64,000 nucleotides of DNA from Dryococelus australis (Eukaryota; Arthropoda; Insecta; Phasmatodea; Phasmatidae). Positions 22,520 through 33,660 of this stretch are shown piece after piece. The position numbers and the translations under genes are program-made. Location: positions 294,253,966-294,317,965 of the forward strand of contig CM057009.1 in the NCBI GenBank assembly GCA_029891345.1, written 5' to 3'. Below the pieces are notes generated by a model. The model made no database searches and was not told the origin of the DNA. It was given only the letters and a program-made list of their open reading frames with translations. The stretch's first letter is position 1; each line of letters opens with the position of its first letter.

Positions 22520-24390
22520 ACAATGGAGTGTTCTGTTTGCTGTTTTGTTTACTCTAGATCATCAGAGTTAATAATTGAAAGTGACACATGTGATGAAATA
22601 AAAACATAAATTTCACTTAGAAAAAGTGTGGATGAAGTTGCAAATATCTGTCCATTTCAAGAAATATGTTGACTAGTTCTTTCATTTGTATGGTAATAAG
22701 TGTTGTGACCCATTTGTCATGCACAAAAAATAACCTATTTTGAAGTCCTTAACGGAAACCACTATGCAGTTGTCTGCTAAACATGTAACATCTGAAACTT
22801 ATACCAGGTAAGGCTGTTTTCAAAACTTGAATAAAACCATAGAATTAAAAGTTTGATGGAGAATAACACAACAATGATGGTAATTTTGAACCAGAACGCA
22901 TTGCTGTAGAATCGGTTAACCAAGCATGTGCTGCTCTGGATGAATCTCCTATTTGTTTACAAAGGTTTCCTCAGTGTAAAAGAAGACAAAAAATGGAGCA
23001 AAAGATTGATAACCTATCATATTCAATTAGAAGAAAATTGGAAACAAGTATCTCATTTTACAATGATGCTACTAACCATGAAGAAATTACTCCAAAGAAT
23101 TTAGATCACTTTGAATTAATAAAAGAGTTAAAGGAGAAATTCGCACATGCTAGCCCATTTGATGAGAAACACAAAATTTTACGTTTGTTGCCAAAATGCT
23201 GGAGCATTTCTAAAACAAAAGTTGAGTTTACATGCAGCAAATATTTAGTAAGAAATGCAAGAACTTTAAAGGAAAAACATGGTGTGCTACCGAATGTTGA
23301 TAGCAAAAAAAGTCGAAATTGCTTAAGTAATGAAACTGTTAATGTTGTAACAGGTTTTTACAAGAATGATGATGTACGCAGAATAATGCCAGTTTAAAGG
23401 ACTATGTAACAGACAGAACTCCAAGAGGAAAGACAAAAGAACAAAAATATCTAGTCTCTTGTGTTGCATGCTAGCTGGTTTCAGTGGCACACTTTCTGTA
23501 TGTATATGCCTACAGCACCAAAATATTAAAATAATATTGGCAGCTATAGCGAGTAAAAATTAACGCCAAAATTTAGTGAAAAAGATTTGAGATGTTTAAA
23601 AGAATGTTGTATGATTTCAAAATGCCATAAATGTCCTGGAGTTGATGAACTGGATGAAATCACCTGTGAGGGGAGGAGCTATTGAGTGAAAAAGTACAAA
23701 CTATGGTTGTCAACTGACCACTGCTAGTTTGCCACCCTAATAAAAAAAATATGGAAGCCTTTTTGATTGACCTAAAGGAATATTTGATAAAATTATAAAC
23801 CCATCACTTTATTGCAAAATGTCAAGTCTGAATTTCTAAAATCAAAAAAAGAATATATTACTTCTGGTGAGTGGACAATTTTGGGATATTTATCAGAAAA
23901 TTATACTTTTGTGATGCAAGATGAAGTACATGCATTTCATTCAGTTAACGCACAAGTCACATTAAACCCATTATAAAGAAAATGATTCCACAAAGTGTGA
24001 AAACTTTTGTGGTGTCAACGACTATTTGACACACAACACTGTAGCTGTTCACACCTTTCAGAAAATTCTGCTTCAACCTTCGAATGGCAGATTCCCCAAC
24101 TAGACAAAAGTGTAATAATAAATAAATAAATAAATAAATAAATTAAAAATAATTTTGCTGACCTGGCTAAGCACAAAGATGATTTTGGTCTGTCTTCTGA
24201 ATGCCATTATTTTTTCGCATCAAATGGCAAAAGTCTGTGTAATGCTACTGGAGGTATAACTAAATATCTTGTGACAGTGAATAGTTTACAAAGAACCGCT
24301 GAAAACCCCATTGTATCGCCACAAGAAATGTTCAAATTTTGTTCAAGGAAAATTTATGGAGTAATGTTTTTAGCCTACTTTCTGAAGCAA
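22520..24390 (+). pseudogene. Transposase-like pseudogene, N-terminal and central parts
   Basis: Read in segments because of frameshifts and stops. Near 22530 a cysteine-rich start (MECSVCCFV) resembles a zinc-binding N-terminus, followed by CDPFVMHKK. The longest open part (22993-23397, opening MEQKIDNLSY) contains RLLPKCWSISK. Then come KDYVTDRTPRGKTKEQKY and a degraded SVC/HQN region near 23500. After these lie KCHKCPGVDELDEITCE, DLAKHKDDFGLSSE and VNSLQRTAENP (about 24150-24310). I recognise this order from uncharacterised repeat-encoded proteins of insects and cnidarians, but I cannot name the superfamily. It is clearly non-functional. Confidence 0.55.
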
Positions 24391-24392
24391 AG

Positions 24393-25170
24393 AAAGGCTT
24401 AGGAGATCACTTTCTGCGTGCGTGTGTGTATGCGCGCGTGCGCAAGTACTGCAGCAAATGGAGCAAACTTGTATTTTTTAAGTAGGCCAGGCACTTATTT
24501 TCAAAATGGTGGTTATATTAATATTTTAGCTCAGCATATTTTATTAACGAAACAAATACCAATTTAGCTTTGTATGCTGGCAGTACCTATTACAAACATC
24601 AAATAATCCATTATAACTTAACTTTGTATATTGGCAGTTTACTATCATCCAAATTGCTACATTACTTTATGTCCTCCATTTATGAAGATCGCCACATGAA
24701 AATTATGGAGGTTTTATGCCTTGTCTCATGGACCAATCAACCGATTCCTGTCAAATGTTACACAGGATCACTTCAAATAAATTTGTACCCAATTGTGAAC
24801 ACCATAAATGCTACAGAAGACAATGTAAACTTTCATGATTAAATGGGTCAGACTACAATGTTAAAAATGACAGCATCATAAACCATTCATGTAAGTTTGA
24901 CATATATATTAAACAATTTAACCAAATTAAACCAAAAATTGTATGTAGACAGTACTTGTTAGAAGCATCGTATATAGAGCCTCTTTTTTTTTAAGTTTTG
25001 TACAAAAGCATCATATAAGAAAATTAAGTTTTTTATGTTTTATCTCAGGTACGAAACAAACTGATTTCCATCAAATCCTTCACACAAGTAGCACTAAGGT
25101 ACTTACATGTTTTATTTGGCTCAGTCAATTATTTACAAAATAATGGACCTGTGAATATTTTAGTTTAGTA
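24393..25170 (+). repeat. Related copy of the 280-bp-unit repeat, inserted in the transposon
   Basis: Starts AAAGAAAGGCTTAGGAGATC, as at 19490, followed by GT/CG-rich simple sequence. Modules TATTTTCAAAATGGTGGTTA (24501) and repeated CAAATGTTACACAGG / CAAATCCTTCACACA stretches follow. It interrupts the transposase-like gene just before its C-terminal part. Confidence 0.55.
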
Positions 25171-25189
25171 AACCCTATCATTCAATACA

Positions 25190-27740
25190 TTAGATCGATA
25201 AAATCTGAAGTTGATTCTCGGAATCCGACTTTCGTAAAGCAGCTTATAGTATGAGGTTTTATGGGCTCAAGTCCCGGGTAAGGTATGTGTGTACAGTGGA
25301 ACCATGTTATAACGATAGTCGACAATGGCAAAATTAATTATCGCTGCAGCTGAGTTATTGTTATAACAAAATTTGCAGTGTCCCAATATATTCTTACTAT
25401 TGTATTTGCCCTTGTACATCCTGTGTTTAACAAATGCCGTAAACTATGTGTGTGCAGCGTCCAGTTAATACAAAAAAATTGAGATGTGTGACAACAACCT
25501 TATGTAATGACCAACAGGCGCAACCTGACTTCCTCCATTCTTTTTCCCCTCCTCCAAATTTGTGCAAGAGGCATGAGGGAATTGTTGCCAACCAATCAGT
25601 GTGTTACTTCACTCATTGCCTCTATCTATCAAACACACATACAAAGCCTGGAGATCATTGAACTTCCCCCCAAACTTCCCTCTGCCCTCTTCATTTTCTA
25701 CTTCTGTTTCTCGCCCCTCTGCACTATTCTCTTTCTCCACCTGTCTCTTGCTCCTCTGACTGCTTCCTTTCTCCTCCTGTCCCTCGTTACTCCTCTCTTA
25801 GCATGCCACACCACAGTTGTTTCTCTTTCATGCTTACAAAGCGAACAGCAGATCAATAATGCACTTTCTCCTGTCCCACATGTAGATACAGAAAATTTCA
25901 ATAAAGGGAAGGGCTGGCACCTTGAACAAATGTTACTTTCCCGTTCTGTTCCAACCCGCAGACAACACACGTATCTCTTCAAATGCAAACAAATGTAGCT
26001 TTATGGTAGGTTAAAAAAAATATTTGTACAATCAGGAATAATATTTTGAAGGGAATGAAAAATGTCAACACTGTACACAGACATTAACAAGAAATGAAAA
26101 ACTTATGATTTTTTAACATGTTTCACTATAGAAAAATGGTGGAATGTTATATTTTCATCCAATGTCACTTTTACTAACATTACCATCCTTGCAATCGCAT
26201 AAGATTTAGAATTTTATTGCAATGTCAAGTGTTTTTCCTTTATTAGCATAGGTAGTCTATAATTTAAACCGAAATAAGTTTCACAGAAACCGTAACACAT
26301 AAAGCTACGTTCAGAATTTAAATCAGCTCAACAATAAAATGCAAAAATTGAGTGAACTATCATAAACAATGTAGCATTGTCTAGCAACTGTTAGACATAA
26401 TAATGCTTTTCCCCTTACAAGCCTGGCACGTGGAGAAGCGATGATCTTGCAAGCGGCAGAGCCTTCCTACCCCTACAACATAGGCCAACTTCTGTTACTG
26501 TTGATGAGAACTAAAATCATTGACGGTTCATCAGTGTTTGTCAGCAGTAATGGAACAGCCAGCAGTAAACCATAAATATTTTTTCCGTCAGTAATCTTAT
26601 AGCTACAGAATGCTTGGCAATGGTATAAATCACATAAAATTAAATAAAAAGAATTCTATTATAAATTTAAGAATTATCTTATTTCTCTCTTGAGTTAAAT
26701 TAATTCTTGTGCATATAAAAACAATTATTCATAATTGTATGACTAAAGTAGGCAATTTTTCTTATAGCATATAACTCTGTTTTCAGTTTATTTTTGTACT
26801 GATATTGTTTGGAATTTCAGTAGGGAATATTTTGTATTTAATGATCCTGCCATATGCACATTTTAAATATTTCTGATAACCTACAACTTGAATCGCCCAA
26901 AATAATTGTTTTCCAGTAAACTTGGTGCTTATAGTAATCAATATAGCCTCGCGTAAAGTGCCACCCAGCGGCACGCAGGAACGAGTGCCAGTGATTATCA
27001 GTGCTCTTCAGTAGTATTGGAACAATAGCTGCTGTAGCTGAAATAACTGGTCAGTGAAATCAGCGAGTAATAGAAGGCGGCCATACAGGGAGTGGTAGGC
27101 AGATAATATCTCGCTGCCCCCTCCTACATTCTACAGTACGTACCATTCCCCTCTGCCACCTCCTAGCCTATATCCAACGTACCCACCCACTTTCTTGTCC
27201 TCCTCTACTAGCCCCACTTCCGATCGCACCTCTCCCCCCTTCGTACCTCTCCTCATCTATCACTAAAACACCCTCGCACACCTCTTCTCCTGCTCCTACA
27301 TCTGACGCAAGTGACGCCTCGTGACATAGACTAATAAAGGCTGGCTCAGGCATGGCAAATGGGTGGATGTCACTTGTGATGCAACTTGTTTAAACATTTT
27401 AAAGGTATGAGTTTATAAATGTTCAGATCACTATAGTGCATTATAGATGCACTATAGTGAAATATAAATTTAATTAAGTACCTTCCAAATAATAGGGCAA
27501 ATGACGGTGCATTTAAAAACTATTGCGATGGCGGACGTGACGTTATAGGCCATACTCGCAATAATGTGGTTCCACTGTATTTGTAATCGTCTTGCTACTG
27601 TTGGGTAAGTTTCTGGTTTCATTTATAAAGTTACTGCTTTCAAAGAGAAGGAAAGTCCTTCCTACTAACTAAGCTTTAAAGAAATTATTTAAAAATTAAT
27701 TGCACCCATTTTGAGGCAAGTAGGCTCATTAGTTATACCA
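25190..27740 (+). repeat. Possible SINE split by the pogo-like element
   Basis: The segment before 25293 has a tRNA-like GGGCTCAAGTCCCGGGTAAG. The segment after 27578 continues with sequence resembling neither neighbour. The pogo-like element sits in between with TA on both sides. Assignment to a SINE is tentative; the A box is unclear. Confidence 0.3.
25294..27577. mobile_element. Pogo-like non-autonomous DNA element, copy 2
   Basis: Ends CAGTGGAACCATGTTATAAC and the inverse of CAGTGGAACCACATTATTGC, flanked by TA. Shares with 11181-12947 the C/T-rich regions and blocks such as TTACTTTCCCGTTCT and GCAAACAAATGTAGCTTTAT. Copy 2 has about 0.9 kb (roughly 26140-27090) that copy 1 lacks, so either copy 1 is deleted or copy 2 carries an insertion. 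No transposase is visible. Confidence 0.8.
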
Positions 27741-27769
27741 GTAACATCATGTTTTTTGTGTCATCAGAA

Positions 27770-28240
27770 GATATTGTTTGTGAAGAGAAGTTACTTGAAA
27801 GACTATTTCATGAAGCTGAAACAATTCTCAATACAAGATAGTATCATGGTTTTGTTCCAGTAGACGAAGATAATCTTGCTGTCTACCGATACTAATCATC
27901 ACAGAACTAGGTATTTAGTGGTACCCATCACCAAACCACAATAAACTGTTTTGCCAGACCTGAATGAGTATGTGTGTTTTATTTATAATGGTGACTAGTG
28001 GATTGGATTTGATACACACAAAGAAACTCTGGAGGGGAAGAAGAGTACAAGGTTATAATTTTTCATCCTAAAGATCCAAGCACTCACTTCAAACTTACAA
28101 AGAAAATGGTATGGGTGAAACAAGTGAATATATTAAGAATGTTGTCAGCACTTGAGGTAGTAACTTACGATGAAAGAATACACAACATAAGCTACAAAAT
28201 GAGTGAAATGTTATCAGTTATTTTCATAGAGAGAATGGCA
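27770..28240 (+). pseudogene. Transposase-like pseudogene, C-terminal part
   Basis: In one frame 27770-27900 reads EEKLLERLFHEAETI, then YHGFVPVDEDNLAVYRY. After a shift, 28000-28240 reads WIGFDTHKETLEGKK, then FHPKDPSTHFKLTKKMVWVK and VNILRMLSALE. In the uncharacterised family I recall, these pieces form the C-terminus: an RF-A-TI-GTR-H-F-P block, then a GEWWIG-like module with an FHP-GP-F motif. They lie on the same strand as 22520-24390 and complete that protein, separated from it by about 3.4 kb of later insertions. Confidence 0.55.
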
Positions 28241-28633
28241 CACACTACACAGTAACATTGCTACATAAACATGGAGTTTGTAAATATTTAGTACAAGTGT
28301 ACAAACAGTGACTGTTAATTAGAGTGAAAATTAAATTATGAATGTAGAAAAAGAAGACTAAAATGTAGACATAGCAGTAAAATTTAACTGACTCGTACCA
28401 CAGCTAGAATGAATTAACGTGTGCAGTGATTAGGTATTTGTTATGAATAGCTGTTTTTGATGTTTTGAAGTTACTAGCCAGTATGAATAAAATATATATA
28501 TAGGTACACTCTACAACTAAAGCAAAGGAAATACACATTTGCATTCCTTTTGACACATGTTAATAACATTCAGAATAAGGTGGGATTATATAAAGAAATA
28601 GAGTTTAAATTTAAAAACTGGCTTTTTTTTCCT

Positions 28634-28657
28634 CCCCCCCCCCCCCCCCCCCCCCCC
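28634..28657 (+). repeat. Poly-C run
   Basis: A run of about 24 C residues just outside the right inverted end region; its length may be unreliable in the assembly. Confidence 0.9.
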
Positions 28658-28684
28658 AGTTCAACAGTGGTGAAAATAACAGAA

Positions 28685-29325
28685 TGGGACAACTAGTGCC
28701 CTATAACTATTTATCAAGATCATCTTTCATAAAACACAAATTTTGATTTCGTCCAAACACAATTTTTTTTTTTTTATTTGAAAACCGCACATTTTAATTT
28801 TTTCCAAAGTTGGAGACACTTTTTTTCTAGGAAGGAAGTCTTCAACCCAGGTAACTTTGGCACTGCTCACTGTTCTACATGTAGACACTAAAGATAAAAA
28901 AGATCAGCTCTCTAAATGCACATTTGGTAAGCAGGATAGGGTATAAAGTGGGGTAAAACAGTCACCCTAATGGTAAAAGGTGATGGCTGCCATCTTGAAA
29001 ATACAAAATTTGTTTCATAATATAAATATACAGTGTAATAGTATCTTACGTAAGCTTTTAATTGACACTAAAAAGTCCACAATAGGTGACTTATTAAAAA
29101 CGTTACAGTTAGTTGCGTAAACCTTCGAAATCTGTGAAATTTGCTTACAGTGTGTATGAAAAATCACTGCCATCTTCAACTTGTTGTAGGTAAAAATTTT
29201 AATAAATGTTTTTCTTTCACCTTGTGGATAGGGTAACATAGGAACAAATTTTTATCAAAATCAAAACAGGCGCAGCTTCCATTTTTTTTTTTAATTTGAG
29301 GACTCCATATGGAATGACCCTATGT
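28685..29325 (-). repeat. Right inverted end region of the unassigned transposon
   Basis: Inverse of 21480-22085 with many substitutions and small indels. The outer border carries GACTCCATATGGAATGACCC, mirroring the left outer end. Confidence 0.65.
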
Positions 29326-32300
29326 TATCTTCTTGTGTGTGAGATAACTATCAACTGTTCTTGTGGGTTTGACGATGTCTGCATTCAGCTAAGTCTATCA
29401 ATATTTTATTTATATCTGACTTTTATATGTGGAGTATTATATTAAAATTGTAATTATTACTATCACGCACATGTCTGCTAATACAGTTGTTATGAACATT
29501 AAAAATTATGAGCTCTCCAAGTATATACTATTTGTAACTACAGTGGACTCCTTATCTACCGTTTTGCAGGGGACTGTCAAAAGTTTCCGTATATCCAGAA
29601 TTTCAGTAGATGAGGGTCTGATGTGTACATAAATAAAATACAACTTCTAACCAAATTAAACTTCATGTTGGGTATAATGAGAGCTGTGCATATCAGTAAA
29701 GTTTAACTAACACACCCATTAAAAATTGGATCTATTTTTAAAAATTATCATTGTATTAGTGTCACTGTAAATAATATATTTAAAAAAGATTTCAACTCAA
29801 CTCGTTTGAATAAAGAATAATACATCACAAAATACTGAATATAACTAATCAACCTCATACACTGAATGCAAGCCATCCCAAAACTTTCAAACCTCTGAAA
29901 AAGAAAACATGACACAGAATTTTGAATGTTTCTCATGCACTCGATCAGCTGAGAGCACACTGAGAGGTTATTGATTAGTCAGAGTGTTCATGGCGAGCGA
30001 GACAGAGAGGGGGAAGCAATTTTTATTGTCTGACGAGCCCCCAATTCATTATGCCAGCGTGAGCCCCTCCACAGTTCTGTGGGCCCTTCGGCATGCATGT
30101 TAGTAACTAAGGCAGCTGGAGAATGGGATGCGTCTTAGGGCAAGCCCTATATGTCTTAGGTTGGGTTTTGATTATCATAAATGGGTGCATGCATCGTGGC
30201 TGAGCAGTGTAGTCTGGTGTCATGACAGCATGAGGAAGAATCTAGACAGTAGGGCACAGCAAACCAGCAACCAGGGTCGCATTATGCAGCCCTGGTGGCA
30301 GGAGACAGAACTGAGCCTTCCACCTGTTAGATGACAGCCACCTGAGAATGGGAAGCCACAACAGCGACGAGTGAAACCATTTACCTCTCCCTTTCCAAAT
30401 TGGTCAGCACACAGAGGGTGGGCGCAAGGACGATACACTGGTTGGTAGGCAACTAGCGCACTCCCCGCCAGCCATGTTAGGGGAAGAAACAAGCTCTGCC
30501 GAATATCATCACTGACAGCTGAAGCTTATATAATACAGGCCACATCAATCAATCAAAACTTATGTTGGTGACGTTGTGCTCATGTGTAATTGAAGTCATT
30601 AATAATACTTCTCATTTAAAAAAAAAAGTGATGAGACAGAGATGAATATACAGGGCTATTAAAATTTTTTTCTTTATGATCTTCAATATTTAATCATTCA
30701 AAACCACGTCCTCTGATTTTCCATTCACATATGCATTTTGCGAATTATGCTGCAGTTGGGCTCAGAGCTTACACATTATTTTGAAAACATGCAGCTATTG
30801 AAATAAATTAATATAAATGCTCAAATCGTCCCATTAGAAGCTAAAGAAAATTAACTTTATATGATTGGTAATATGTCATTTGATGTTGAAACAAATTTTA
30901 TGACACTGAGAAGTCAACCATATGCTTCTGGGCATACAATTTTATTCGGAAGATGCTGCCTATTGAGTTAAATGAATATTTTTTAAAAAAATTTTTTGAA
31001 TATACATCAGATACAATTAAACATTAACTTTAAATGGAAAAAAAAACCTATAATCTGAAAAGAAAACATTTGTGCATAAAAAATTCTTCTTTAAAATACA
31101 TTACGTAACATTTTCAGGCAAAACTATTTGCTTTGAAATACTAGTGATGATACGTGGAACTATCTTGATAAAATTTCTTACCCTTGCACACACTTGACTG
31201 CAGTGACCTTAGGGGATGGAGTAGGTCTGCGCAGCTCTTGACTACTGTTCAATGGGATGACTGTGCATCGTTAAACTGATATAATATGATTATCTTTATT
31301 TAATGTTTCATATACTCTACCAATTGCCCTCTTGTCAGGTGTGTAAGGGGTGGAAGCAAGCACACATGGCCGAGAAAGAGAGGATGCAGCTTTTTTTGCT
31401 ATATAACAGCTTCACCTCTCAACGACATGCATAAGGGGAGGAAGAATGGTGTGCGGCTGAGAGAGACAGAGGAAAGAGAAAGGATGCAAGGATTCAACAC
31501 TGGTTGCTAGGTAACCACTTCCCCTCTCATTGGGCATATAAGGGGAAGGGGGATGCCAGACTCACTGAGTAGCCGCCATCAGCTGAACTGGAGAGTACCG
31601 AGCTGCGGTGATGACCAACATCATGCTATTTAGAACATTCCTTGTTAAATATGTGAAATGTTCTAATTTTCGCCTGTCGTTAAGTATTACAGGAATGAAA
31701 CCCTCCAACATAATACTGAATATTTAGTCCATCACATATCGGGACACAGCGTATGTTGAATTGTCTTTTAATGATATGAGAATTAATAAACTAACATGTA
31801 CAGGTAGAACAAAACAAAAGCTTAAATGGTTTTGAAAGAGTTATTTTTATTTGAGTAGAATATTACCAAATAATGTTCTCCCGCTCCATACAATACAAGC
31901 AAAGACACTATCTGCAGACTATCAAAATTCCTATTGATAATGATATGCGACTTAAGGCACAAATAACTTCGAAAATAATAATTGTATACACTCACTATAT
32001 GTAAGCAAATGGTTGTTTTGCTATGATATGAATATAAAAAATAGTTGCCACAAAACTTTAGTGGCTAAACCAAACTGATCCCAATTTTTATATTTTTGTT
32101 TTTACAGCACACTTCCACTGTGATATTTATCATTAAATGCAAGTTTCAAGAAAATCCGTCCCATGAATATTTTTACAGGGTCTAATAAAACAAAAGTTTG
32201 TCTTGAACTTTCTGATGAGGAAATCACTTTAACTTTCTGATGAGGAAATCACTTTAAATTTATAAAATTAGAATGACTACAGTGATGTGAATGTAATTTC

Positions 32301-33261
32301 ACCAGAATACCAAAAAACCAAAACCTAACTGATGACTTATATCATAAAATTGGATTCAAAAATTTAATGCACAATTTTCAATACAGAAATTGAGGATACT
32401 CGTGGCAGATGGGATGCTCACTGTTTATATTTGCCTGCGCATATTGAAAGATTCAACAAAATGTAGAGGAACTGTACAAACATATTAAAAGTACAGGAGG
32501 AATCTTCCACATGTAATACGAAGTAGTTTCATAGTGTTATTAGATAAAATCTAATTAAATACATACTGAGGTATTAATGCATATTCTCTAATGGTTACGT
32601 AAATATAACACACATCCATTGAAGCTCCAGAATTGCTAAACAATATTGCAAATATAATTAAATGCACTTGACCTATGTTTCTTCAAATTTTTATATTATT
32701 ATAACCAACTTTAATTACGTGTACACATGCTGGCCAGGTCACATGAAATGTTATTGACTTCCCTCAACCAGAAACGTCGAAATACAAAAAGCAATTATAA
32801 AATATACCACTTTATTGACAATAGATAAATGCACCTAAATGTTTTACTAATTATGTAAATAAATATTTTATATTTGAGGTTATGAACTGTCACACGAATC
32901 ACATTGTTCAAGGCACGCAACTGCAACTAAGTAATGGAACAGATAGAAATGTAAATTCACGGAATTCAGAGCATTTGAACACCAGAATGGAAACTGAAAA
33001 AGAAAAAAATTGTTCCACCAGCCAAGTGATGCTATGAATTTGTTAAAAATACAAATGTGTTACTATTGCACCATTTTAATTCTTATGTGCATAAAATAAA
33101 AAAAAGTGATTAATTTCAAGTGCTGTTAATGTTTGATATAGTGTCTAGTAAGGCGTTAAGATCTGGAACTACATCCCCTAATTCACTGTCAGCTTTAATG
33201 TATTTACTTACACTATAATGTACACAGTTACAAGGCAATCATTTTTTTCAAAGGTTGATTT
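29326..33261. other. Septin intron, no gene; scattered repeats
   Basis: A pogo-like end (CAGTGGACTCCTTATCTACC) lies at about 29550 with no partner found. More GC-rich stretches at 30000-30500 and 31330-31560 look like repeat debris. A perfect 25-bp tandem duplication (unit AACTTTCTGATGAGGAAATC plus five bases) lies at 32206-32255. No coding gene is supported. Confidence 0.5.
31340..31560 (+). repeat. Two diverged units of about 100 bp
   Basis: Two adjacent units each run from a CGGCTGAGAGAG / GGCCGAGAAAGA block through GGATGCA to CCTCTCA…GCATATAAGGGGA (GCATAAGGGGA in the first). They are purine-rich and of unknown family. Confidence 0.5.
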
Positions 33262-33294
33262 TGAGAGTGCTCATTTTATTGTGAACCCCCTATA
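33262..33294 (+). mobile_element. End fragment of the MITE family
   Basis: The stretch GAGTGCTCATTTTATTGTGA followed by CCCCCTATA matches the right end of the MITE seen at 10354-10594 and 57431-57669. The left part was not found nearby. Confidence 0.55.
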
Positions 33295-33429
33295 CTAAAG
33301 TTAACATAATTGTTGAAATCATTCCCACATAGCAGAGACATGATACGGATGGAACTTATGTCGGTGCAAATTGTGTCATTTTAAAATACATTACGACCAT
33401 CTCACTGCTGTGTCATTGTTAGTGTACTA

Positions 33430-33660
33430 TATTTTCTAAATAATTTTGAAATCTCATTTTCAATATTTAAGTCTATGAAAACAATTGCAAGTAATATTTT
33501 TAATTGTCTTGTTACATATTTGTATTTAATTAATGCAGTAAATAATGCAGCTGCTATCAATTTGAGTAATCCAAGGTTTAATGGATTATTAATTTTGTTC
33601 TTCAAGTTTGGTATTTATTTAGGACATAACTCATCATATTAAATGTTTTGTATATGCTCA
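33430..33660 (+). repeat. Dispersed repeat, copy 2
   Basis: Same family and orientation as 20380-20640; shared blocks include ATTGCAAGTAA, AATTGTCT and GTAAATAATGC. Confidence 0.55.

Larger units (their letters stand above)
21480..29325 (+). mobile_element. Decayed DNA transposon with long inverted ends, superfamily unassigned
   Basis: The outer segments, about 21480-22085 and 28685-29325, are inverted copies of each other. Shared blocks, allowing for the inversion, include ACATAGGAACAAATTTTTATC (diverged), GAAGTCTTCAACCCAGGT and the outer GAGTCATTCCAAGTGAAATC / GGGTCATTCCATATGGAGTC. Between them lie, in order and on one strand, an N-terminal, a central and a C-terminal part of one transposase-like protein (22520-24390 and 27770-28240). 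The middle is interrupted by later repeats, including a pogo-like element. Excluding the insertions, the element would be roughly 4.5 kb. The outer repeats being true element ends is an inference. Confidence 0.6.

Noticed and set aside
25507-25998. Open frame of 163 codons
   Set aside because: Lies in the pyrimidine-rich part of the pogo-like element; its counterpart in the other copy is not conserved as a protein.
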